Assembly (NCBI RefSeq): GCF_036116635.1
Contig: NZ_CP107995.1
Location: 8,990,001 to 9,054,000, forward strand
Direction: 5' to 3'
Source of the DNA: Amycolatopsis sp. NBC_00345
GTDB taxonomy: Bacteria; Actinomycetota; Actinomycetes; Mycobacteriales; Pseudonocardiaceae
Length of the DNA stretch: 64,000 bases
A model generated the notes under the pieces. That model saw only the letters and a list, made by a program, of their open reading frames with translations. It had not been told where the DNA came from and ran no database searches. The translations under genes and the position numbers were made by a program. Below are positions 45,019-52,942 of the stretch, piece by piece. Position 1 is the stretch's first letter, and each line of letters begins with the position of its first letter.

Positions 45019-46245
45019 TCAGACGAACAGCAGCTGTGAGACGCCGATGCCGATCAGCACGGCGCACAGGATCGCGGCCACGGTCATGATCAGCTTCCGC
45101 CGCGCCGCCGCCTTCTGCGCGGCGGCCTCCGCCGAAGCCGCCTGCTGCGCGGCCGAGGGGACGAACCGGGCCGTCGGCGACTGCGGCGGCATGGGCTGCT
45201 GCTGCGGCGGGATCTGCTGCGGTGGAATCTGCTGCGGTGAAATCTGCTGGGTGGGCTGCTGGGCCATCGGCTGCGGCGGCGCCGGCGCGTAAGGCACCTG
45301 CTGCACCGGGACCTGCATCAACGGCGCCTGCTGCGTCGGCTGCTCGGAGAACGGCTGCTGCTGCGGACCGGACGGCGGTCCCTGCTGCTGAAGCCCCTGC
45401 TGCGGGCCCGCGGGCTGAGCCGGCAGCGGCCACGACGCGGGCATGGTCGGCATCGCGGGCGCCGTCGGCGGCACGAACGCGGTCTGCTCGCGGCCCTCGG
45501 TGATGGCGCTGAGCGCGCTCACGGTGTCGGCCATCGTCGGCCGGGTCGTCGGGTCCATCCGCAGCATCTTGCGCAGCGCGCCGTTGAGCACGCCCGCGTT
45601 CTGCGCCGGCCGCTCGGACGAGTCGCCGTCGTCGCCGAACGGCGGCACTCCCTCGACGGCCGTGTACAGCGTGGCGCCCAGCGAGAACACGTCCGCGGCC
45701 GGCGACGGCGCACCGCCGCGAGTCACCTCGGGTGCGCGGTAGGCGGCGTGCGGTCCGCCGCCGGTGATGCCGATGTCGGTGAGCTTCACCCCGCCGTCGT
45801 CGGCGAGCAGCACGGTGCCCGGCTCCAGCGTCCGGTGGATGATGCCGGCCCCGTGGATCGCCGCCATCGCGTCGCCCAGCAGGATGCCCAGCGACGCGGC
45901 CTGCTCGGGCGTCAGCCGGCCGTGCTCGGAGAGGAACGTCGACATCCCGCGCGACGGGATGTACTCCATCACCAGCCACACGTCCTGGCCGTCGGGCAGC
46001 ACGTCGAACACGGTGATCGCGCACGGGTGCTCGATCCGCGCCGCGTCCTTGCCCTCCTGCATCGCCATCGCGCGCGCCTGCTCCGCCCGGTCGGGCGGCA
46101 GGCCCACGGGCAGGTACATGCGCTTCATCGCGACCGTGCGGAACAGCCGGGTGTCGAACGCGAGCCACACGATGCCCGCGCGCCCACGGCCGATCGGCTG
46201 GTCCAGCCGGTACCGGCCGCCGACGATGCTGCCTTCAGAACTCAA
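45019..46245 (-). CDS. Pseudokinase-like membrane protein (Ser/Thr kinase fold)
   Basis: This ~408-residue protein has a kinase fold with the ATP lysine (VAMKRMY) but a changed catalytic loop. HRD reads HRT (GIIHRTLEPGTVLLAD), the Lys and Asn of the loop are Glu and Thr, and DFG reads DIG. It should therefore not phosphorylate normally, though it could bind nucleotide. A Gln/Pro-rich linker with PQQIP-type repeats and a C-terminal membrane segment (LIMTVAAILCAVLIGIGVSQLLFV) follow. The likely start is the TTG at 46245, after CAGGAATAGAT. It lies 13 bases after the active kinase gene, in the same operon. Confidence 0.82.
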   Translation of the reverse strand: MSSEGSIVGGRYRLDQPIGRGRAGIVWLAFDTRLFRTVAMKRMYLPVGLPPDRAEQARAMAMQEGKDAARIEHPCAITVFDVLPDGQDVWLVMEYIPSRGMSTFLSEHGRLTPEQAASLGILLGDAMAAIHGAGIIHRTLEPGTVLLADDGGVKLTDIGITGGGPHAAYRAPEVTRGGAPSPAADVFSLGATLYTAVEGVPPFGDDGDSSERPAQNAGVLNGALRKMLRMDPTTRPTMADTVSALSAITEGREQTAFVPPTAPAMPTMPASWPLPAQPAGPQQGLQQQGPPSGPQQQPFSEQPTQQAPLMQVPVQQVPYAPAPPQPMAQQPTQQISPQQIPPQQIPPQQQPMPPQSPTARFVPSAAQQAASAEAAAQKAAARRKLIMTVAAILCAVLIGIGVSQLLFV

Positions 46246-46258
46246 ATCTATTCCTGGA

Positions 46259-47899
46259 TCAGTTGTTCGGCGGTGCGGACGAGGAAGACGGCGGCTTGTT
46301 GGAAGACGGCGGCTTGTCCGGAGTCGTCTGCTCTTCGGATGAGGCGTCCGAAGTCTTCGGCGGCTTCGTCGGGCTGTCGCGCGTCGGGGTGTCCCGAGGC
46401 TCCGATCGCCGCGAGCTGGCCCGTCCAGAGGTCGACGCCTGTGCATTGGACGTCTGGTCGGAGCTGCTGGTTGCGTCGCTCGTGGAGGGGAACGTGTCCG
46501 TGGTCGGGACCACCATCGAGGAGGACGGCGCCGGGGCCGGCTGCTGGGAGGCGTCCGGCGGGTTGTTGGAGCTGAGCAGCCACACACCGAGCGCGACCAG
46601 GCCCACCACCACGATGCCGCCGATGATGGCCGGCTTCTTCCAGGCGCCGGGGCGTTCCTCGTCCTCGTCGTGCGGGCTCGTGTGGGCTCGCGTGGGCGGG
46701 GGCTCGTCGTCGTAGTCGTCGTACGGCTCGTCGTAGCCGTCGTGCCCACCAGCACCGGCGCCACCGCCGACCGGGACGGCGCGGGTGGCGGCCAGCCCGT
46801 TGCGGCTCGGGTCGCCGTAGAGCGGCGGCTCCTGCTGGTACTGGTCGTACCCGTCGTAGTCGTTCTCCGGGTAACCGGTGCCCGCGGGGTACTCGTCCTC
46901 GTCGTAGTACTGCTGCGCCGGGCCGGGCTCGCCGAGCAGGGTGCCGGAGTGCCCGGCGGGCATCTCCTCCTCGCCCAGCATCCGGGTGGCGCCCGCGCCC
47001 GCGACCGCCGCGGCGCCCAGCGTGCCCGCCATCGGCGTCATCACGGTCTCGTCCGCGGACCCGCCGAGCGGGGTCTCGCCGCGCGCGACGGCGGAGAGCA
47101 GCTCCTCGCACTCGTCGGCGGTCGGCCGGTGCTTGACGTCGGGGTGCAGCAGCACGGCGAGCACGCTGGCGAGCGGGCCCGACTGCCGCGGCGGGTTGAT
47201 CTGCCCGGCCGCGACCGCGTGGAGCAGGCTCAGCGTGTTCTCCGACAGCCCGAACGGCGGCTGGCCCTCGCAGGCGGCGTACAGCGTGGAGCCGAGCGAG
47301 AAGACGTCGGACTCGGGGCCGGGGTCGCCGCCGATGGCCACCTCGGGCGCGAGGTACGCGGGGGTGCCGGCGATCATCCCGGTCTTGGTGACCGTGACGT
47401 CGTCCTTGGCGCGTGAGATGCCGAAGTCGGTGATCTTCACGGTGCCGTTGTCGGCGAGCAGGATGTTGCCCGGCTTGATGTCGCGGTGCACGATCCCGAC
47501 CGCGTGCGCCTCGCGCAGCGCCGCCGCGATCTGCGCGCCGATCGCCGCGACCTCCAGCGGCGGCAGCGTGCCGTGCTCCTGCAGCACCTCCGCCAGGCTG
47601 GTGGACTTGAGGTACTCCATGATCAGGCAGGGCTGGCCGTTGTCGTCGGTGACGACGTCGAAGACCGAGATCGCGTTGGGGTGGTGCAGGCGCGCCGCGA
47701 TGCGGCCCTCGCGCATGGTGCGCTGCCGCGCGTCCTCGGCGGCGTTCTCGTCGAGGCCCGGCTGCAGCAGCAGCTGCTTGATGGCGACCGTGCGGCCAAG
47801 GACATCGTCGTGCGCCTGCCAGACGGCGCCCATCGCGCCCGAGCCGATCTTGCCCATGACGCGGTAGCGGCCGGCGACCAGACGACCCTCGTCGCTCAC
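46259..47899 (-). CDS. Ser/Thr protein kinase (PknB/PknD-like), membrane anchored
   Basis: This 546-residue Hanks-type kinase has a P-loop IGSGAMGAVWQA, ATP lysine in VAIKQLL, catalytic HRDIKPGN (about residue 139), TDFGISRA, the activation loop TKTGMIAGTPAYLAPE and an APE motif. All key residues are present. A juxtamembrane stretch rich in Asp, Tyr and Pro leads to one membrane segment (IIGGIVVVGLVALGVWLLSS, about residue 433) and a Ser/Pro/Thr-rich external tail without PASTA repeats. The GTG at 47899 has AGGGAGG upstream. The pseudokinase is downstream, a probable partner. Confidence 0.93.
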   Translation of the reverse strand: MSDEGRLVAGRYRVMGKIGSGAMGAVWQAHDDVLGRTVAIKQLLLQPGLDENAAEDARQRTMREGRIAARLHHPNAISVFDVVTDDNGQPCLIMEYLKSTSLAEVLQEHGTLPPLEVAAIGAQIAAALREAHAVGIVHRDIKPGNILLADNGTVKITDFGISRAKDDVTVTKTGMIAGTPAYLAPEVAIGGDPGPESDVFSLGSTLYAACEGQPPFGLSENTLSLLHAVAAGQINPPRQSGPLASVLAVLLHPDVKHRPTADECEELLSAVARGETPLGGSADETVMTPMAGTLGAAAVAGAGATRMLGEEEMPAGHSGTLLGEPGPAQQYYDEDEYPAGTGYPENDYDGYDQYQQEPPLYGDPSRNGLAATRAVPVGGGAGAGGHDGYDEPYDDYDDEPPPTRAHTSPHDEDEERPGAWKKPAIIGGIVVVGLVALGVWLLSSNNPPDASQQPAPAPSSSMVVPTTDTFPSTSDATSSSDQTSNAQASTSGRASSRRSEPRDTPTRDSPTKPPKTSDASSEEQTTPDKPPSSNKPPSSSSAPPNN

Positions 47900-48108
47900 G
47901 CGACCTCCCTTTGGGGCTCCGACTTCCCGGGGCGGGACCTGCCCACCCCGAGGGGGCGGCCAATCCGCCGCAGCACCGGAGCGTAGGCACCTGTCGTGGG
48001 CCGTGTGCCGGTTTTTCCGAGACCGGCCCGTGACAAGGCTAGGCGTTCACTCTGTGCACACACACTCGGCACGCTCTGGTCGCCTTCCCGGCACGTGATA
48101 TGCGCAGG

Positions 48109-48999
48109 TCACGCGAAGGCGACGGCCGACAGTACCCGGGCTTCCGAGATGACGTCGTGCCCGGTGACGCCGAACAGCTGCGTGACCCGCACCAACGTCC
48201 CGTCGGCCTGGTGCAGCACGGCGACGGCGAGCACGGTGCCGTCGTCCTGGACACGCACGTCCTGGACGTCGATGGCGTTCATCGCGCTCCACGCGCGGAC
48301 CAGGCTGCCCGCCTCACCGCCGGCGAGGGCGGGAGTGAGCAGCGAGAGCGCCGTGTTCGGGCTCTGCTCGATCGCCGCGTAGAACTTCTTCACGGCCGCG
48401 AGCTTGTTCCCGGCCGTGGTCGGGGTGGTGCTCGCGGACTCGCCACTGTTTTGCGACGAGGTGGCGTCCGACGAGGTGGACGAGCTGGGCCCGGTGCTCT
48501 CACGGGTGAGGCCGCCGGTGTCCGGCGTGGTGACGGTGGTGTCGCCGCCCGCCGCGGACGGCGTGCCCTCGCGGTGGCCGGGGGTGGTGCCGCCGGAGCC
48601 GTGGTGCTGCTCCGGCACGGCCGCGCCGCCGAGCGCGGCGGCGCCGCTGAACCCGACGGGGACGGAGTCCTCGGCCGTGACCGGCGCGGTCGGGCGCGGA
48701 CCGCCGCTGAGCAGCGACGCGGTGACCACAGCGCCCGCGACGAGCGCTCCGGCGCCGACGAGGCCCACCAGCTTGGCGCGGCGCGCGAACCGGCTCTCGG
48801 GCTCCTCGGCCGGCTCTTCCGGACGCTTGGCCATGGCCGCTCGCCGCGACCGCGGCGGCAGGTATTTCTGCGGCTCGCGGAAGACCTGCTCGAGGTAGTC
48901 ACGATCCTCGTCGCCGACGCCGTCGAGCAGGTCGGGAGGGATCACGTCCTCGACGCGTACGGCGTCTGGTTCACGCCGTGTGCGCTGCCGATCAAGCAC
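48109..48999 (-). CDS. Single-pass membrane protein with extracytoplasmic C-terminal domain
   Basis: This 296-residue protein has a cytoplasmic N-terminus with VIPPDLLDGVGDEDRDYLEQVFREP, one membrane segment (KLVGLVGAGALVAGAVVTASLL) and a Gly/Thr/Ser-rich outer linker. A folded C-terminal domain (NKLAAVKKFYAAIEQSPNTALSLLTPALAGG... DVQDVRVQDDGTVLAVAVLHQADGTLVRVTQLFG) of about 100 residues resembles NTF2-like or lipoprotein domains. The GTG at 48999 follows GAGGAACTTC and is favoured over the longer reading to 49284. It lies beside the kinase genes and the next membrane protein, so a kinase-linked wall role is possible. Confidence 0.75.
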   Translation of the reverse strand: MLDRQRTRREPDAVRVEDVIPPDLLDGVGDEDRDYLEQVFREPQKYLPPRSRRAAMAKRPEEPAEEPESRFARRAKLVGLVGAGALVAGAVVTASLLSGGPRPTAPVTAEDSVPVGFSGAAALGGAAVPEQHHGSGGTTPGHREGTPSAAGGDTTVTTPDTGGLTRESTGPSSSTSSDATSSQNSGESASTTPTTAGNKLAAVKKFYAAIEQSPNTALSLLTPALAGGEAGSLVRAWSAMNAIDVQDVRVQDDGTVLAVAVLHQADGTLVRVTQLFGVTGHDVISEARVLSAVAFA

Positions 49000-49291
49000 G
49001 AAGTTCCTCGCTCTGGGGTTCCGGGGGACGGCGATGCGGCCGTTCGGCCGTATGCCGTTGGTCCGGACCGCCGATTCATGGTCGGCTGCCGGACCCGCTG
49101 TCGTCAGATAACCCTGCGACGACCGGCACCCGCCAGGCTCTGTCGCCGGAATGCCGTCGCCATACGACGAGCGGCAGCTTATGTCACCCAGCCGGGCCAT
49201 GGACAACCGCTTACCGCACCGCACGTGCATCGGAACGGGAACCCTGCACTTGCATGAAACGCAGGGTCTGACCTGGGCGATCACGCGGTTT

Positions 49292-51178
49292 TCAGGCGCC
49301 GTCGTCGGTGATCTTCTCGTCGTCGCCGAAGGTGAGCGTGCGCTGCTCCGTGGTCTTGCTGCCGTCGGTGTGGGTCACCTCGACGGTGTTCACCGTGACG
49401 TCGCGGTCCGGGTCGATGGTCACCTTCTTGACCTCGAAGTACGCGACGTCGGAGTACCGCTCGCGCAGGCCCTTGGCGCCCTGGTCGTGCAGCTGGCCGG
49501 TGGTGACGGCCGACGCCTGGCTCGGGTCGGTGGTCACGGTGTTGAAGAACTTCTCCGAGTTGTCGCCCATCTTCTTGGGGTCCACCGCGGTCGAGTAGAA
49601 GGGGTCCTGCGGCTCGGTCTCGCGAGGGGCGGGCGTGACCGGCGGCTTCCGCGGTGGGCGCGAGGACGAGCCGGTGGTGACCGGGCCGGACGAGGAGCCG
49701 CCGCGCACTGGGTCGGAGGACGTCACGTCGTCGCTCGTGGAGCCGCCGTAGCCGGCCGCCTCCGGGTGCGTGCGCGGGTCGTCCGTGGCGGAGTCCCGGC
49801 TGCTGCTGGCGCCGCCGGTGGCGCTGTGGTGCGTCTCGCCGGCCGTGCCGCCGTGGTGACCGGTGGGGGAGTCGGGGATGAGCAGCGGGTTGCCGCCGTT
49901 CTGCCGTCCGGGCCAGCCCCCGCCGAGCGCGTCGGTGGTGGTCGTGGTGGTCGGCCCGCCGACGAGGAACGTCCCGGCGAACAGCAGCCCCACGACCACC
50001 GCGCCGGACGCCCCGGTGGCGAACCACGCCGCCTTGCGCCACGACTTCGGCGGGGTCACCGACGCCGGCACCGAGCCGAGGTCGAACGTCCCCAGCCCGT
50101 CGACGGCCGGGGCGGCGTACACACGCACCTCGTCGTCTTCTTCGCGCTGGCACAGCCGTGTGGTGGGCGTCCGCAAGGTGACGCGCTGCCGCTGCGGGGG
50201 CTCGGCGGGGTCCTGGGCCGCGTCGGCCTCGTCGGTCTCGCCGTCGAAGGGCAGGAGGTCTTCGTCGTTCTCGGCCCACTGGGACTGAGGCTGGGACGTC
50301 TGCTCGTCGTCGGCCCGGCGCTGCAGCGAAGCAGAGGTCGCGGCGACCCGCTCCCGCCGGCTTCGCGGCGCGGGCTCACCCGGCAGCCGGCCGGACACCG
50401 GCGCCGACCCGAAGTCGACCCGCTCCCGCCGCGGCTGGAACCCGGTGTCCTCCGGCTCCGCGAGCCGCTGCGGCTGGGGCAGTTCGAACGCCCCGGACCG
50501 CTGCGGCGGCCGGAACGCCGCGTCATCCGGGCCCGTGCCCAGTTGCCCGCGCGCCGCCACGGCCGTACCGGCCTGGTGCTGCTGGGGGAAACGCTGCGGC
50601 TGCGCACCGGCGTCGGCCCGCTCGGGGGCCGGCGGCCGGAAGGCCTCGTCACCGCGCCCGCGCGAGTGCTGCGAAGGGAAGGTGTTGTCACCGCGCTCGC
50701 ACGGCTGCTGCGGCTGGAAGGCCTCGCCGACGTGCCCGTGCTGGAAAGTCGTGTCGCCCTGCGCCGGGTGCTGCGGCCGGAAAGCCTGGTCAGCCTGCGG
50801 TAGTGCACCGGCATCGCGGCGCGAGGCCGGCGGCCGGAAGGCGTCGTCGGACGGTGTTGTCCGGGACGGGCTCTGGGGTTGCGGCAGCGGGGCCGCCAGG
50901 AAGTCGGGCCGTCCCTGCGGGGCCGGCAGCGTCCCGCGCGCCGAGGGGAAGGCCGCCCGCGCGTCCGGCTGCTCGCCGCGCGGAGGCGGGAACGCCCCGA
51001 CGGCCGACGGGTCGATCTTGTCCGGTCCGGGGCGGTGCCGGTGGTTCCCGCCGGTCCGGCGCGGCACGGCGGGCGTCCAGGCGTCCGGCCCGTGCGGCCG
51101 GTGGCGGCCCGGCATCGTGACCTCGGCAGCTGCCATCGTGTCCGGGTGACTTGACCCGCCCATCGCGTTTCCGGTCAT
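49292..51178 (-). CDS. Large single-pass membrane protein with disordered cytoplasmic half
   Basis: This 628-residue protein has a ~400-residue N-terminal half that is low in order and rich in Pro, Gln, Arg, Asp and Phe, with recurrent DxAFRPP-like motifs (DDAFRPPASRRD, DEAFRPPAPERAD, DDAAFRPPQRSG). One membrane segment (AAWFATGASGAVVVGLLFAGTFLVGG) is followed by a Ser/Thr/Gly linker and a C-terminal domain of about 100 residues (FYSTAVDPKKMGDNSEKFF... VTIDPDRDVTVNTVEVTHTDGSKTTEQRTL). The ATG at 51178 has AGGGGTCGG upstream. The external part resembles that of the neighbouring 296-residue protein, suggesting paralogy. Function unknown. Confidence 0.75.
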   Translation of the reverse strand: MTGNAMGGSSHPDTMAAAEVTMPGRHRPHGPDAWTPAVPRRTGGNHRHRPGPDKIDPSAVGAFPPPRGEQPDARAAFPSARGTLPAPQGRPDFLAAPLPQPQSPSRTTPSDDAFRPPASRRDAGALPQADQAFRPQHPAQGDTTFQHGHVGEAFQPQQPCERGDNTFPSQHSRGRGDEAFRPPAPERADAGAQPQRFPQQHQAGTAVAARGQLGTGPDDAAFRPPQRSGAFELPQPQRLAEPEDTGFQPRRERVDFGSAPVSGRLPGEPAPRSRRERVAATSASLQRRADDEQTSQPQSQWAENDEDLLPFDGETDEADAAQDPAEPPQRQRVTLRTPTTRLCQREEDDEVRVYAAPAVDGLGTFDLGSVPASVTPPKSWRKAAWFATGASGAVVVGLLFAGTFLVGGPTTTTTTDALGGGWPGRQNGGNPLLIPDSPTGHHGGTAGETHHSATGGASSSRDSATDDPRTHPEAAGYGGSTSDDVTSSDPVRGGSSSGPVTTGSSSRPPRKPPVTPAPRETEPQDPFYSTAVDPKKMGDNSEKFFNTVTTDPSQASAVTTGQLHDQGAKGLRERYSDVAYFEVKKVTIDPDRDVTVNTVEVTHTDGSKTTEQRTLTFGDDEKITDDGA

Positions 51179-51514
51179 GCCCGTCCGACCCCTCCCCGGT
51201 GTGGTCGTGACGGAGTCCGTGCCTCGGTTAAGCCGAACGGAGCAGGCGCGCCTGCGGAGTCACTTGCTTCCACACTTGCGGACTCCTGAGCATCTGCACG
51301 CGCATCCGACAGTGGGCGCACGGCGCCGCAGCTGCCGCGCGTCCGACGGCCGTATCCCGACCCAGACGCAAGGGTCCTCACGGGCCCAACAGTAAAAGAC
51401 CCACCGGGCGAAAGTCTCGGGGCAAACTGCAACTTGCACAGGTTTCACCCTGTCGGGCGCGCCCAAACGGGCGCGGCTCACGCTACGCAGTGCTATCAGC
51501 GCAGGTCGCGCTGC
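51179..51514. other. Spacer without a recognised gene
   Basis: About 335 bases. It has no convincing gene and no hairpin I would call. It must carry the promoter of the left-going 628-residue gene, but clear -35/-10 boxes were not found by eye. Confidence 0.4.
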
Positions 51515-51820
51515 TTACCCTCCGCTGCGGTACTTCGTCTGGGTCGACTGAAGGGACTTCATGGCCACCGCACCACTACCTACGGCAACGATGATGGCGA
51601 TGATGTCGAGGCCGGTTCCCCCACTCGTGAAGAGCCAGGCCAGCAGTGATGCCGCAGTGGTACCACCGGCGACCGCCCAGCGGCTCCGGACGTACTGCGC
51701 GACCGGCGCACCACCGGCGCGCTTACCCGCCGCGTTGTTCAGCAGCGCGAGGTAGCCGACATGGCCCAGTGCCGCCAGCACGCTCGCGATGGCGATGATG
51801 ATGGCGATGACGTTAATCAT
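51515..51820 (-). CDS. Small membrane protein (101 aa)
   Basis: This 101-residue protein has three hydrophobic segments (VIAIIIAIASVLAALGHVGYLALL; RWAVAGGTTAASLLAWLF; LDIIAIIVAVGSGAVAM) and a short basic end. It resembles small actinobacterial membrane proteins of unknown function. The ATG is at 51820 and the coding pattern is clear. No partner is suggested by position, and chorismate mutase lies 63 bases upstream in the same direction. Confidence 0.7.
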   Translation of the reverse strand: MINVIAIIIAIASVLAALGHVGYLALLNNAAGKRAGGAPVAQYVRSRWAVAGGTTAASLLAWLFTSGGTGLDIIAIIVAVGSGAVAMKSLQSTQTKYRSGG

Positions 51821-51883
51821 GGGTCCAGTCTGCCTGGTTCCGCCGCCGCGTGAATCGGGGAAGTCCCCGATGCCACCCGAAAT

Positions 51884-52180
51884 TCACCGGCCCAGCCGCC
51901 CACGGCCCAGATTGAGCAGCGCCATCGCCAGCTGCCGGCCTTCCGGGCCGAGCTCGCGGTAGCGGGCCAGCACGTCCATCTCGCGGTTGTAGACGATCCT
52001 CGTGCCGCCGGCGGCCATCCGGGCGGCGCCGACCGTCTTCGACACCTCGACGCGGCGTTTGACGAGCCGCAGGATCTCGGCGTCGAGCCAGTCGATCTCC
52101 TTGCGGAGCGAGGCGATGTCCTCGCCCGCGGTGGTGTTCTCGGCGGGCTGTCCATCGGCGTTCTGCGTCTGCGCGTTCAT
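51884..52180 (-). CDS. Chorismate mutase (AroQ type)
   Basis: This 98-residue helical AroQ-type mutase converts chorismate to prephenate for Phe/Tyr synthesis. The first helix carries SLRKEIDWLDAEILRLVKRRVEVSKTVGAARMAAGGTR with the catalytic Arg and Lys positions, then VYNREMDVLARYRELGPEG and a Gln/Arg-rich end. The size, the lack of a signal and the place next to pcrA match Rv0948c. That enzyme is weak alone and stimulated by DAHP synthase. The ATG at 52180 has AGAGAGG upstream; a very long open frame to 55237 is a shadow. Confidence 0.88.
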   Translation of the reverse strand: MNAQTQNADGQPAENTTAGEDIASLRKEIDWLDAEILRLVKRRVEVSKTVGAARMAAGGTRIVYNREMDVLARYRELGPEGRQLAMALLNLGRGRLGR

Positions 52181-52344
52181 CGGGACCTCTCTGAAGTCCG
52201 GACTCCCAGCGGGCCCCTGGGACGGCGAAAGCCCCGGGTCCGTGGACTCCGGGGCTGCGGGTGATGGCGGGTGTGGCACTACGCGATCACGGGAGCCGGA
52301 GTCCGGGTCCCGTAAAAAATCGCTCACTGCAGTGCCGCACCCGG

Positions 52345-52773
52345 TCAGTATGGCACAGGCTCGCCGCTCCGCCGCCGAACTGCGCCCCGCAAAGAACGCA
52401 CGCGCGCGTGTGCGAGGACGCTCATGAAGAGCCAGAACATCGGGATCGCCGGCCAGAAGAATTCGGCGCCGGACACCGCCCACCGCACGATCAGCAACAC
52501 CGCGATCGCCACCACGATCCCGAGGTGGACGCGCAGCGCCGGGTGCCGCAGCGCGTCGCGGACGAACGGCCGGCGCTCGGGCTGCGGCCGGGGCAGGTCG
52601 GTGGTGAGCTCGCCGAGCTCGTCGGTGAAGCGGGTCGCGTAAACCGTGCTCAGCCGGTCTTCGACCTCTGCCAGGGTGAGCCGTCCTTCGGCGCCGGCAG
52701 CCTGGATCGTCGCGGCGACGCGCTCTCGGTCGTCGTCGGAAGCCCTGAGGCGGGCGGGAATCTTGTCGTCCAT
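52345..52773 (-). CDS. DUF1707 membrane protein
   Basis: This 142-residue protein has the DUF1707 opening: IPARLRASDDDRERVAATIQAAGAEGRLTLAEVEDRLSTVYATRFTDELGELTTDLP, residues ~4-60. It then has two hydrophobic segments (VHLGIVVAIAVLLIVRWAV and FFWPAIPMFWLFMSVLAHA) and a basic tail. DUF1707 is widespread in actinomycetes and its function is unknown. ATG 52773 is chosen because the domain starts right after it. It is divergent from pcrA. Confidence 0.85.
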   Translation of the reverse strand: MDDKIPARLRASDDDRERVAATIQAAGAEGRLTLAEVEDRLSTVYATRFTDELGELTTDLPRPQPERRPFVRDALRHPALRVHLGIVVAIAVLLIVRWAVSGAEFFWPAIPMFWLFMSVLAHARVRSLRGAVRRRSGEPVPY

Positions 52774-52942
52774 ACCGTTTGATGCTCCGCCGCGCGCCGC
52801 CTCCGCGCGTCGGTCGCCAGGCGGCACCGCGGCGTACGTTCACAAGCGCAGCCGGCCGCTGTGTCTGTCGAATAGCCGTCTGTCGAATAGCCGCTGTGGC
52901 TGTTGAATACCTGTCGTACCCCAGGGGTAGCGTGGACAGACG

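Noticed and set aside
45019..46764. Extension of the pseudokinase to 46764
   Set aside because: The extra 170 residues overlap the tail of the active kinase gene and are Arg/Thr/Pro-rich shadow; TTG 46245 fits better.
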